From positions 1 through 41,122 of the forward strand of contig JAUCBJ010000157.1 in assembly GCA_032718475.1 (NCBI GenBank): a DNA stretch of 41,122 bases, read 5' to 3'. Positions 11,533-20,597 of the stretch are shown here, one piece after another. A program made the position numbers and the translations under genes. Source of the DNA: Nemertoderma westbladi (Eukaryota; Xenacoelomorpha; Nemertodermatida; Nemertodermatidae). Each line of letters begins with the position of its first letter. The stretch's first letter is position 1. The notes beneath the pieces were generated by a model. It was not told the origin of the DNA. It saw nothing but the letters and a program-made list of their open reading frames with translations, and ran no database searches.

Positions 11533-12290
11533 GAAAAATATCGAGACTTGAATAATATCGAGAGTAAAAATAACGAGAGTAAAAATATCGAGAGTAAAAA
11601 TAACGAGTGTTGAAAATTAACGTGATTAAAAAATATCGAGAGTAAAAATAACACGAGATGAAAAATATCGAAAATAACGAGTGTTGAAAAATATCGAGTG
11701 TTGAAAAATATCGAGAGTAAAAATATCGAGTGTTGAAAAATATCGAGAGTAAAAATATCGAGTGTTGAAAAATATCGAGAGTAAAAATATCGAGTGTTGA
11801 AAAATATCGAGAGTAAAAATATCGAGTGTTGAAAAATAACAAGTGTTGAAAAATATCGAGAGTAAAAATATCGAGTGTTGAAAAATATCGAGTGTTGAAA
11901 AATATCGAGAGTAAAAATATCGAGAGTAAAAATATCGAGTGTTGAAAAATATCGAGAGTAAAAATATCGAGTGTTGAAAAACATCGAGAGTAAAAATATC
12001 GAGTGTTGAAAAATATCGAGAGTAAAAATATCGAGTGTTGAAAAATATCGAGAGTAAAAATATCGAGTGTTGAAAAATAACAAGTGTTGAAAAATATCGA
12101 GAGTAAAAATATCGAGTGTTGAAAAATATCGAGTGTTGAAAAATATCGAGAGTAAAAATATCGAGAGTAAAAATATCGAGTGTTGAAAAATATCGAGAGT
12201 AAAAATATCGAGTGTTGAAAAACATCGAGAGTAAAAATATCGAGTGTTGAAAAATATCGAGTGTTGAAAAATATCGAGAGTAAAAATATT
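11533..12290 (+). repeat. AT-rich 15/17-bp composite minisatellite
   Basis: Two related short units are mixed: AAAAATATCGAGAGT (15 bp) and GAAAAATATCGAGTGTT (17 bp), most often alternating as a 32-bp dimer. Decayed forms with AACGAG and AACAAG are concentrated in the first ~150 bp, while the rest is nearly uniform, so the array is older at its left edge. It directly follows 66-bp array 1. The short minus-strand ORFs through it (DIFTLDIFQHS-like) are repeat artefacts. Confidence 0.95.
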
Positions 12291-12380
12291 GCATTTTACT
12301 TGAGCATTTTATTTAGAATTATGGAACAATATTGCAGTGCATGGGTTACAACAGTGCAAGTGAATGGCATTATGTACAGT

Positions 12381-13117
12381 TGTTCGCGCTTTCAGACCTT
12401 TAGCAGTTTAACCTGCCAAATTTGGATGTCTTCTAGATTATAAATCGACTTTAGCCTATGACGGGTATTAGACATTAGATACACTACATTAGCCGAAGCC
12501 AGTCTATGCGCGACCATTCACCCGCTGGATATACCCGGGAGACTGGATTCGGAAGCTTTGACCTTATTGCGGTGTAGGCCTACTGTATTATTCGACTGAT
12601 CGTTAATATATAATCTCTGACAAATATTATTCACTTTCGGGAAATATTAACAGTTCCTTTAGGACGTGGCGCTCCAAATATGTAAACAGAGTTATGACTT
12701 ACACTAGACACAACGGGATGGCTATTGATTCACGTATAAAGCGCATTCTTTAGGAGATGCTTTGTTATCAGTCACAATCATGCACACTACCGCACAATAC
12801 TGCACACCGATCTGCCGACCTTCACTAATTTTAGTCACATATAAAGAGAACAGCAACCGACACATGTAGTGCCTATGAAATAGCATTAGATTCACTCCAA
12901 AACCAATATAATGTAAGTCGCAATTGTTATATGTAACCGGTCTCTTACCTTCAGTATATCAAGAAGATTGGGGGTTTTATGATTATTTATCGATATTATC
13001 CAAATATAATAATATTCCATCAACTGATATAATTAATAACCGACATTAAATAGCAGTAAAAATGCGGTGTTTGTAGGTGACAATATGATTTGTGTTGAGT
13101 TGATATGGTTTGATAAC
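12381..13117 (-). repeat. Candidate 3' LTR of BEL-like copy B
   Basis: This segment is homologous to 4431-5185, with matching TGTTCGCGC left and TAACA right ends on the plus strand. It lies downstream of the copy B ORFs in their reading direction, the place expected for the 3' LTR. It carries several small indels relative to the other copy, so the two belong to different insertions or are old. No clear polypurine tract precedes it on the minus strand (right of 13117). Confidence 0.45.
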
Positions 13118-13647
13118 AGTTATACGTTTCTATGACCAAAGCCTACTAATGTTTGGCTAAAGTCTGAAACTTCCACAGAAGTACAGAAGAATCCTAAGCC
13201 GGTGTTCTGGGCTCAGGAAAAAATACACACACTGACTCAATTGCATGAGTTTCTGTATACAATCTCCAACACAGAGTGAAAACCGCTCTGATTGGTCGAC
13301 CGAACAAAGAACGAACAAAGAACAAAGAAAAAGTTACACATGGACACAGCTGATAGATGTCGTCATCTTAGTTCCGATGTTTAGAGTATTTGGCTTATTG
13401 CGACATAAAATCGCTAGTTATGTCCGCTAAAGTACACATACAGAAGAAATGGCTTTTTATGTCCACTAAAACACCGGTACAGTAAGGAAACGGCTTTTTA
13501 TGTCCGTTAAAACAACTACAGAGTACTTTGCGGGGAAAATAACCAGCTAATTCCGCAAAAGCCTTTACACCGCTCCCAGAAAATGGGATTTGAGTCTATA
13601 AAATATACAAAATCACAGTTTCTAAAATATAAAAATACTCTAAACAG
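13118..13647. other. Non-coding region between candidate LTR and broken env-position ORF
   Basis: No gene is supported here. The small plus-strand ORF at 13245-13430 has no recognisable motif. The stretch holds the 39-41-bp repeat listed separately and AT-rich sequence near 13600. Confidence 0.5.
13405..13520. repeat. 39-41-bp repeat, three copies, with an inverted partner
   Basis: TTATGTCC(R)YTAAA-type units start at 13418, 13457 and 13498, spaced 39 and 41 bp. The second and third follow GGCTTTT. Just before the first, GACATAAAA at about 13402 is the reverse complement of TTTTATGTC, so the block can form a small hairpin. Confidence 0.55.
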
Positions 13648-14383
13648 TTAGTCTTTCTTGCGCGGACGGCATTTACGCAGCCTTTTGAGGCTAGCAAGAG
13701 TCCTTTTCTCTTTGGGGCGAGCCACTTTACTAGGAGGGCTATAACTCATGGGTAAAGGGTGCAATACAATTGCATCGGAAGGTTTAGGGTTACGGTCGAT
13801 GTCTCGTCCATTTCGATATGCTTCTCCTCGAGCTGATTTTCCTCAGCTTATCGTTGGATGCGTTCGTCCAAGTTCGATATCTTCTTAGAGATTCTGGATT
13901 TCCTGATCGAACTGAGATAAAGCTAATTCGTTTACCGCTTGGACTTGCTGCTGCAATTTACGTTTTTCTAAACAACTATAGGTTCCTTTTCCGATCTTTT
14001 GACGAATAGTGTCCAACACGTTTCATACAACTCTCTCCTCCGCCTTGGTGACAGGTTGTATCGGGTTAAACAGGGACAATGATACGGTTGAATGGCGATA
14101 TTAGATGTCCGCGTCCCAATCCGGCTAGGTAAGATGGGCGAATATCTAGGGAGCCCACAACCGCTAGATCTTTGAACAGTGAGTACAGTTCGGGAGGATC
14201 CGTGATACTATTAGGATCAAGAGTCTGAGGTCTAACTAGGGAATGAGGAGGTCTGACCGAGTATTCCGGAACTCTGATCATAGGTTTATTTAAGGATCGT
14301 TTGAATCGAGCGAGCGTAGGTGATACATCGAACAAGTTTCGCTCGAAACTAAAAGCTAGCAGTAGAATTAGGGTAATTCTCAT
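13648..14383 (-). pseudogene. Broken ORF in the env position of BEL-like copy B
   Basis: The minus-strand frame from 14383 starts MRITLILLLAFSF, which looks like a signal peptide, and runs 105 codons to a stop at 14066. Further open pieces continue in other frames: about 14028-13885 with a Gln/Leu-rich, heptad-like segment (KLQQQVQAVNELAL), and about 13845-13648 ending in a Lys/Arg-rich tail (LKRLRKCRPRKKD) before a TAA. The order of secretion signal, coiled coil and basic tail, placed after Gag-Pol and before the candidate LTR, fits a decayed third ORF such as an envelope-like gene of some BEL elements. That reading is inferred; no envelope family motif is recognisable. Frame changes and stops make it non-functional. 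Confidence 0.4.
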
Positions 14384-15543
14384 GCATACAGATCTGGGAT
14401 GCTATTTAATAGTAATTCTTTAATTGTCAATATTCCTCTTTATACATGATTTTATGAATTTTATCGGCTATTGACTATATGTTGGAGATTCTCGCACACA
14501 AATACACTTAATAGGGTGAATCTCCGCTCCCATGATCTCTTAATTAATGGAATTTTGGGAATGTTATAAATTGTATAAAAATGACAATTTATCAAATTCA
14601 TTAAAATATGAATTTAAATTTATTCCCGTAAATTTTATTATTTAATATTAAATAGACACAATTTTATTCCAGAACATGTCTGGGGACTAGGATCCTTGAT
14701 TCTAGGAAATTTGTCCTTTTAAGAGTATCGGTAAGTGCTACGATATCTTAATAGACTAGAATTTTAAAGGATCTAAAATTTTACAGATTTTAATTTATAG
14801 ATTTTAAGTTAACTTGTAAGTAGTTACTCTATTGTATCTGTTTGACAGATTTTATAAATATTAATAGTTAATATTTAAGATGGGCACCGGTTTATTCCAG
14901 AACATGTCTGGGGACGTTAACCACTGATTCTAGAATTTTGTCTTTCAAGTATATCGGTGGGTGCCGCGATATCTTAATCGACTAGAATTGCAGATGGTCA
15001 AAGGGTTTAACAGATTTATTTTGCGTTATACGCTACTGTTAAAGGGACATCACGCTACTATATGTATTATTTAATATACGGTATGAGAGCAATATCGCAC
15101 GAAGCAATGTCAGTGAGAAGAGGCAAGTCGTTTCCAAGGTCTACCCAGAGCTTGGTTTAGCCGAGACACGAGGATCTGAATTTTGCATTCCTAATACTCT
15201 ACTTTACCAATAATACTTGAATATAGTAGGAGCTTTATTGTACTTTAATAAGCATGGATATTTCATCTTACTGTAGTCACGTATTTGTAATGTAATACGG
15301 ACAGTAAGGAAAGAGAAAAAGAATTATTTCTCGCCGTCGCTCTAAATATATAATATATAAGTAATTAAGTAATAAACACTAATATATATTGCACTAATCT
15401 ACTAAATAATCGCTAAAATAACATTCTACTAAATAAAATTAAAGAAAACGATTATAATAAAATTACATAATAATACATACATAAATATAAAATAATAAAA
15501 ACAAATATAAAATAATATAGTCACACACCCACTCCAGACGCTG
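14384..15543. other. AT-rich non-coding region of copy B
   Basis: About 1.15 kb lie between the truncated Gag-Pol ORF and the broken env-position ORF. No coding potential is visible, and the right third (15340-15530) is almost pure A/T. It carries one direct repeat pair, listed separately. Confidence 0.6.
14663..15015. repeat. Direct repeat pair, 228 bp apart
   Basis: Two related ~125-bp blocks start at 14663 and 14891. Each opens with TTTATTCCAGAACATGTCTG and continues with TGATTCTAG, a TATCGGT segment and CGATATCTTAAT.GACTAGAAT. The CCAGAACATGTCTGG at the start is a near-perfect palindrome. Differences are scattered point changes. It lies in the 3' part of BEL-like copy B. Confidence 0.65.
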
Positions 15544-18500
15544 TTACGTTGGGGAGTCCCTAGATGTTTGTTGGATTAGGGAGGTGGTCGTGGGAAGAGT
15601 ATCTTGCCTTCCATAGTTTCCGGACAGTTCTCGGCCTCTTTCCAGTAAACATAAACGACCAACTGGGCGATTGAGTTGTTGTGTTTCGAATACAATTCCA
15701 GGTTTCCTCTTCGTCCTGGAATAGTGACGATAGAAACATCGCTTCAAATACACGACGGCCTTACAAAGCCGATTCCAGGATCTATAGTGGTCCATCGCTC
15801 CCGGCAGGAGAGGTGAGAGTCCCGGCGAGACGTCTGGTGTTCCAGATCTCCAGTCTCTCTCTCTGATCTCCACAACAGATCGGTTCGCGGTGGGGGAGTT
15901 TAGATCCACAGCGTCGTCCCTGGCAATGTGTAGTACAGACAGATCTATCACGGGTTTAAATAACCTTGATTTACTCGTCCGGGTTTTAGGTTTGACTTTC
16001 TCCGCTCCCTTGGCTTGTCTAATCTCAGCCGTGGTAAGATGGGGAGGCCATTCATCTTCTTTACTTAGGAAGTCGGGTCCACCTAACCAGTCTGGAGTAT
16101 CTGTCAGTTCTTGAGGAGTTGCTCCTCTGGAAGCGATGTCGGCTAGATTAATCGTCTCGGGGCAATATCTCCATTGATCTACATTGGAGTTAATATCGTC
16201 ATTATCTGAGGAGTATGGTGTTCCCTCAGTTGGGTCGTCTACCTCACTGCTCTCCGCTTCCCATTCACTTACTTGGTATACCTGTTCTTTTGGTAACCTT
16301 TCCATGAGAGTTCTACGGGAAGGGCCAGTAAAGTACCAACCTACTCTAGTTCTTCCCGCATAGGCTTGTAGTGGTTGCGGTTGAGCAGGCCGTTTCTCCA
16401 ATGTCTCAAGCGCCTCATGCGCATTTTGGCCGATGAGTATTTGCACTCCAGGGTAATCTGTGTTGAATCTAGGTATATTAAGCTGCTGGGTGAAATCGTC
16501 CTCATCCCAGTTATAAGGTTCTACTTGGCTGGTAGCGAAGTTCTTTATCGCCACCATTTTTACTGACCTTATGCTGTGTTCTCCTAGTTCATCCTGGGGG
16601 GTGGACAACGCACCTACATAATAATCCGCTATTACTGTAGATTTCCAAACCTGCATAATTCCTGACATGTTTAACTTAGTTCGGAACTTGGGTTGTCCAG
16701 CAAAGATGTCTTCGGCTAGTTCTTTGTCGATGAATGTTCCTGTGCTACCGGAGTCAAGGAGGGCGTTCACTATATAACTCCTTTTAGGTCCGTGGACCCT
16801 CAACTGCACTACGGGAAATTCTCGGATTCCTACATTGGAAGTTGGTGCTTTCCAAGATGGTTGTCGGTCAGAAGTAGTTAGGGGGAGCTCGCTGTCGGTG
16901 TCCTTTTCATACGTAAGTGCTCGATACACTGCGGTATTTATCAGGTAACAGGATTCGTTTTCGTCGGAGAATTCGTCCGTATAGAATCCTTCCATCTCAG
17001 AACTTTGGTCAGTGTCGTTCACATCACTGAATTGGACATGTAGTTCGGACTCACTTACCTGACTCGGGCTGTTTCGCTCGAATTCAGTGTGCAACAAGAT
17101 ATGATGTTTTGCACCGCACTTTGCACACCTTGCGTCGGAGTAACAGGTTCGCCGTTGGTGTCCTTGTCTGAGGCAATTATAACACAACCGCTTATCCCAC
17201 ATGACTTCACGTCTATCCTTTAATGATTTCTTTAGGAATTCATCACACACATTCAAACGGTGGGGCCCGTCACACAGCGCACATTTCGGTTTGATGTTAC
17301 TTACCTTATTTTGAGTAACGTTGTGCACACTCGTTCTTTCTTCGGGCTTTCTTACATGAATTCTCTTAGGAGACGTAGGAGGAGTTTTTCTTACCTGTTC
17401 TCTCCTGTCATTGGTTCGAGACTTGAATTTACTTACGTCCTTAGGCGCTTTGTTGTCATAGTAAGATCTTTCAGTGTCTTTCCCGCTGTCTTCCTCTTGA
17501 GAAGCCTGGCTTTCGCCGTCGTCTGTATAACACACTGGTATTACCTTTCTCCTAGAAACGGGTTTCTCACTTACCTTATTTTCCGGTGTCTTCTCTCTGG
17601 ACTGCTTTAGGAGCTGTAATTTTACCTCTCCATCTAAGAATGACATGAGATCAGCCATGGTAGGATCTCTTCGTTGTTGTTCCATCATATATAACACTGT
17701 CTTGTCCCAGCGTGTACCTACTCCGCCCTTGGGCAAATTAGATGCTAAGGCTCCTACAACCATAGAATTCTGGTATTCATGAGACTTACCTAACCAATCT
17801 AGTTGTCTACAGATCTCCTGAATCTCGTCGGAAAACTCTATAATCCCGCTGCTAAGAAACTTTCGGGGCGCCATTAATTTCGCATATAAATACCTAGCTA
17901 TGTTAGTCCTATTACCATACCTGATGTTCAGTGTATCCCAAACTTGTCTTAATCCATCTGGATGTCCAATAAACTTTAACGCCATTAACTTGGGAGATCC
18001 TTCCAAGCACTCGATGAGGAATCTCAGTTTCTCTCCGTTAGATAGCACAGAGTTCTGTATGTTATCTTTGTAATATTCATTAAAAGGTAACCATTTCATC
18101 TCATCTCCATTGAACTTGACGATCTCTCCCACCTTTACCGCTTGACGGGCTTCGGTTCTAGCCATTTGACGCGTAAAACTTTCTTGGGCCATCGTGTTAT
18201 TTAATATCGAGTTATCGGTATATAAATTTCTCGGATTATGATCAGGTCTATATGGAATATCATTGTCAACAGGTTTATAATTACCCTTAATAGGGTTTAC
18301 TATTGGAGTTTCCACTTCACTAGCAGTATAGATGCGTGTAGGCTCCACACCTTGCGCATGAAATACTTCAGACCTAACAGGTTGACACATTGTTACAGGG
18401 GGTGGTGGTATACCCTTTTGTGTATTTACTAATTTATCGCGTTCTAACGCGATACTTTGCTGCACTTCTTGCAACTCTAACCTACTTTCCCTTACTGTTC

Positions 18501-18936
18501 CCTTAAACTGATGAACAGTCTCCTGCATCTGCCCGAGCAGGAGATTCATCCCCCGCCGCCCCTCATCCACCCACTCGACCGCTGAAGCGGGAGCCGCCAA
18601 CATAGTAGCGGGTGAGCGAGAGACGACGGGCGATAAATTCTTGATCTCTCGCTCGGCGTCCAGGACGGGTTCGGACTCAGGAACAGCCCTACTGGGCACA
18701 GGTAGTTTAGTACTGTGCAAAGGGAATTTAGAGGTAGGTTCTGGGAGTACAGGTGTCTCTATCACCGAAGGGGTGGCTTCGAGAACAGGCCTAATTATTT
18801 CAGGTTCATCTACTATAGTAGGGAGTCTTTCTACTTTAATAATTTGGTCTGTGAGTTCTGTACTACCTAAGTCTGTGCTAGCTAGTTGCCTTCTAACAGC
18901 TGGGGGCAAATCAGGCAATTTCTGACGGTGGGACAT
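15544..18936 (-). CDS. BEL/Pao-like Gag-protease with deleted RT (copy B)
   Basis: This 1130-codon frame encodes a BEL/Pao polyprotein with a large internal loss. By residue, a DUF1759-type Gag domain occupies about 265-440 (VKFNGDEMKWLPF, LIECLEGSP). Zinc-binding motifs follow at 552-564, 585-598 (CX2CX4HX4C) and 604-616, as in BEL Gag. An aspartic protease of the DUF1758 type has its catalytic DSG at 728-730 and the LIGQNAHEAL and RVGWYFTGP segments near 833-871. At about 915 the frame jumps straight to the end of RNase H (QWRYCPETINLADIASRG, 921-938) and then to the segment before integrase (SWNRLCKAVVYLKR, 1053-1066). The RT, nearly all of RNase H and the integrase catalytic core are absent, and the last ~30 residues look frame-shifted. 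Met 18936 is only the first ATG after an in-frame TGA at 19036-19038; the natural start is at 20436. The copy cannot transpose on its own, but Gag and protease look intact. Confidence 0.85.
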   Translation of the reverse strand: MSHRQKLPDLPPAVRRQLASTDLGSTELTDQIIKVERLPTIVDEPEIIRPVLEATPSVIETPVLPEPTSKFPLHSTKLPVPSRAVPESEPVLDAEREIKNLSPVVSRSPATMLAAPASAVEWVDEGRRGMNLLLGQMQETVHQFKGTVRESRLELQEVQQSIALERDKLVNTQKGIPPPPVTMCQPVRSEVFHAQGVEPTRIYTASEVETPIVNPIKGNYKPVDNDIPYRPDHNPRNLYTDNSILNNTMAQESFTRQMARTEARQAVKVGEIVKFNGDEMKWLPFNEYYKDNIQNSVLSNGEKLRFLIECLEGSPKLMALKFIGHPDGLRQVWDTLNIRYGNRTNIARYLYAKLMAPRKFLSSGIIEFSDEIQEICRQLDWLGKSHEYQNSMVVGALASNLPKGGVGTRWDKTVLYMMEQQRRDPTMADLMSFLDGEVKLQLLKQSREKTPENKVSEKPVSRRKVIPVCYTDDGESQASQEEDSGKDTERSYYDNKAPKDVSKFKSRTNDRREQVRKTPPTSPKRIHVRKPEERTSVHNVTQNKVSNIKPKCALCDGPHRLNVCDEFLKKSLKDRREVMWDKRLCYNCLRQGHQRRTCYSDARCAKCGAKHHILLHTEFERNSPSQVSESELHVQFSDVNDTDQSSEMEGFYTDEFSDENESCYLINTAVYRALTYEKDTDSELPLTTSDRQPSWKAPTSNVGIREFPVVQLRVHGPKRSYIVNALLDSGSTGTFIDKELAEDIFAGQPKFRTKLNMSGIMQVWKSTVIADYYVGALSTPQDELGEHSIRSVKMVAIKNFATSQVEPYNWDEDDFTQQLNIPRFNTDYPGVQILIGQNAHEALETLEKRPAQPQPLQAYAGRTRVGWYFTGPSRRTLMERLPKEQVYQVSEWEAESSEVDDPTEGTPYSSDNDDINSNVDQWRYCPETINLADIASRGATPQELTDTPDWLGGPDFLSKEDEWPPHLTTAEIRQAKGAEKVKPKTRTSKSRLFKPVIDLSVLHIARDDAVDLNSPTANRSVVEIRERDWRSGTPDVSPGLSPLLPGAMDHYRSWNRLCKAVVYLKRCFYRHYSRTKRKPGIVFETQQLNRPVGRLCLLERGRELSGNYGRQDTLPTTTSLIQQTSRDSPT

Positions 18937-19035
18937 TCTTCTACGCCTACTTAGACGAGATCTATTTCCTCCGCCTTCAGGATCGGTGGTATCGCCTTCA
19001 TCAGAGGATGTAAATCCCTGTCTTTTGGGAGTAGA

Positions 19036-19143
19036 TCATCTCATCATCTGCATTTGACTAGCTGTTAACTGTTTATTTATGCAGTCTTGATTCTCTTGAA
19101 TATTTTCCAACTCTAGTTGGGTGGTCTCTTCAGATGCTCTTCA
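19036..19143 (-). other. Two in-frame TGA stops splitting the copy B ORF
   Basis: TGA codons at 19141-19143 and 19036-19038 interrupt one reading frame. Copy A has CGG and AAA at the matching codons. The 34 codons between them remain in frame and related (for example TQLELEN). The first change fits loss of a CpG. Confidence 0.8.
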
Positions 19144-20436
19144 TTCTGCTTCTGCCACTGCTATCTTTCTTTCCGCTTCTGCCGCTGCCGCTTTTACCTC
19201 TGCCGCTGCCTCTGCCGCCTTTCTTTCCTCTTCTGCCGCTGCCATTGCCGCTGCTGCTGTCTTTCTGTCTTCTATACGTTTTTTCTTTACTTGTTCTTCT
19301 TGGACCCTAGCGATGCGGAGCCTTTCATCAAATTTAGCTTGGTTCGCAGCTATCATATCCGCATCGACTGCGTCCAACACAAGCTTGGCTCCTTCACTAT
19401 TAGGGCTAAGTCCATCCAGCCTTCTCCTCAACTCTTCATCACCTACAAAGCGTTGATAGTCTGACAGATAGATGTCAATAGCATCCCTCTTATGCGGTTT
19501 CTCTGCTGTCGCTTCGCTTTCCACTTGGGAAAAGGTAGCGTCTGTTGATTCTCCATGGGTTGAGCGCTCAGCCAGCTGAGCTTTCCACTGGGCCGTTCCT
19601 TGAACCTGGAGACTCACCCGTTGAAACCAAGTCTTTACGGCAACTTGCAACGACGTGTCTTGTCTTCTTTTTGAAGCTTCCTCAAAGGCCGATAAGATTA
19701 GTCTGATTCTTAGAATTCTTTCTCTAACTTGATAAAGCAGCTCTCCCTGCTCTTGAGGTCCTTGGGGTTGTCTAAACAGTTGTTCCTCCAATCGCTCCAT
19801 AGAGCTGAAGAATCCCTGTACGTATCCTGCTGCGGACCTCTTCCACACAGCTGGATCGCTGGTTTCCTTTGTCACTCCCATCCTGTGTATGTCTTCCCAG
19901 GCAGCCTCCAATAAGTCAAACGGGAGTCCGGGTCCGGGGAAGTTCCATTGCGACTCGACAATAGACTTCAGTTCTTCCCTTGTGTATCCCGCAAAACTAT
20001 CCTTGGTTGATCGCTTACTTCTCGCCCAATCAATCTGGTGTTCCTCCACCGCAATCAATACCCTAGTGAGTATGGCTGCAGGAAGGATGAGAAGGGGATC
20101 CGAATAAACCGCATCTGCCATCTTTGCTCCGCGCTCGGGTGTCAGCTCTACAGTATCCGCACTACTGGAGCTGTCGGGCCGCTGAGAAATAAGTTCTCGG
20201 CTCGAGTGTTGCTGCTGTTCCTCTGCTTCTTGGTCTCGCTTGACTTGAGCTCGAGTGCCTATGATAGACCTACGGTGTTGGACTAGCCTAGGGTCTGATA
20301 TTACTACTGGAGGGATGATCTTTCTTACAGTAGGAGGTGAGTTGAACTTCGGTCTCACACGTTCCACACTCCTATCTGGGTCACAGATGGTTGTATCTAG
20401 GAAACTGTCTGACAGGTTTTGCTTTGTGTCAGACAT
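19141..20436 (-). CDS. N-terminal extension of BEL-like Gag (copy B), ends at TGA
   Basis: The 431-codon frame starts at the ATG complementary to 20434-20436 and stops at TGA 19141-19143. It is in the same frame as the Gag-protease ORF, and the 102 bases between the two TGAs align with copy A, so both are one protein in the parent element. Residues ~110-330 hold an unrecognised domain (IVESQWNFPGPGLPF, DPAVWKRSAAGYVQGFF, SDYQRFVGDEELRRRL). Residues ~370-431 are Ala/Glu/Lys-rich and should form a coiled coil. I know no named family for it. The sequence agrees closely with copy A, with mostly conservative changes, which suggests it was selected as protein before this copy decayed. Confidence 0.7.
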   Translation of the reverse strand: MSDTKQNLSDSFLDTTICDPDRSVERVRPKFNSPPTVRKIIPPVVISDPRLVQHRRSIIGTRAQVKRDQEAEEQQQHSSRELISQRPDSSSSADTVELTPERGAKMADAVYSDPLLILPAAILTRVLIAVEEHQIDWARSKRSTKDSFAGYTREELKSIVESQWNFPGPGLPFDLLEAAWEDIHRMGVTKETSDPAVWKRSAAGYVQGFFSSMERLEEQLFRQPQGPQEQGELLYQVRERILRIRLILSAFEEASKRRQDTSLQVAVKTWFQRVSLQVQGTAQWKAQLAERSTHGESTDATFSQVESEATAEKPHKRDAIDIYLSDYQRFVGDEELRRRLDGLSPNSEGAKLVLDAVDADMIAANQAKFDERLRIARVQEEQVKKKRIEDRKTAAAAMAAAEEERKAAEAAAEVKAAAAEAERKIAVAEAE

Positions 20437-20597
20437 GTTGGTTTGTACAGTTGAATGCCTACTGCTATATTACAGTTAAAGCAAGTCTAGTAATTCAGTA
20501 TCAACTGTTAGCCTAGTAATTAATTACTGTTACTCAGTGTAACGTGATATATATATAATATATTAGAATACCGGTATGCTTATAGTATATATATAAG
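20437..20597. other. 5' flank of copy B, homologous to 2217-2390
   Basis: This matches the copy A leader (CAGTTGAATG, TTAAAGCAAGTCT, CAGTGTAACGTGATATATAT, GAATACCGGTATGCTTATA) and stops at ATATATAAG, exactly where the first 66-bp satellite unit begins. The remaining ~2 kb of leader and the 5' LTR seen in copy A are absent here. Confidence 0.8.

Noticed and set aside
11447-12294. Minus-strand ORFs of 131-222 codons rich in Phe, Ile and Ser
   Set aside because: Translations of the AT-rich 15/17-bp minisatellite in overlapping frames.
13818-14009. 63-codon plus-strand ORF with a hydrophobic start
   Set aside because: It lies over the broken minus-strand env-position ORF and has no independent support.
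18641-20479. Several plus-strand ORFs of 60-115 codons opposite the BEL-like Gag
   Set aside because: They lie opposite a minus-strand frame with recognised domains and conservation between two copies; their own sequences have no motif.
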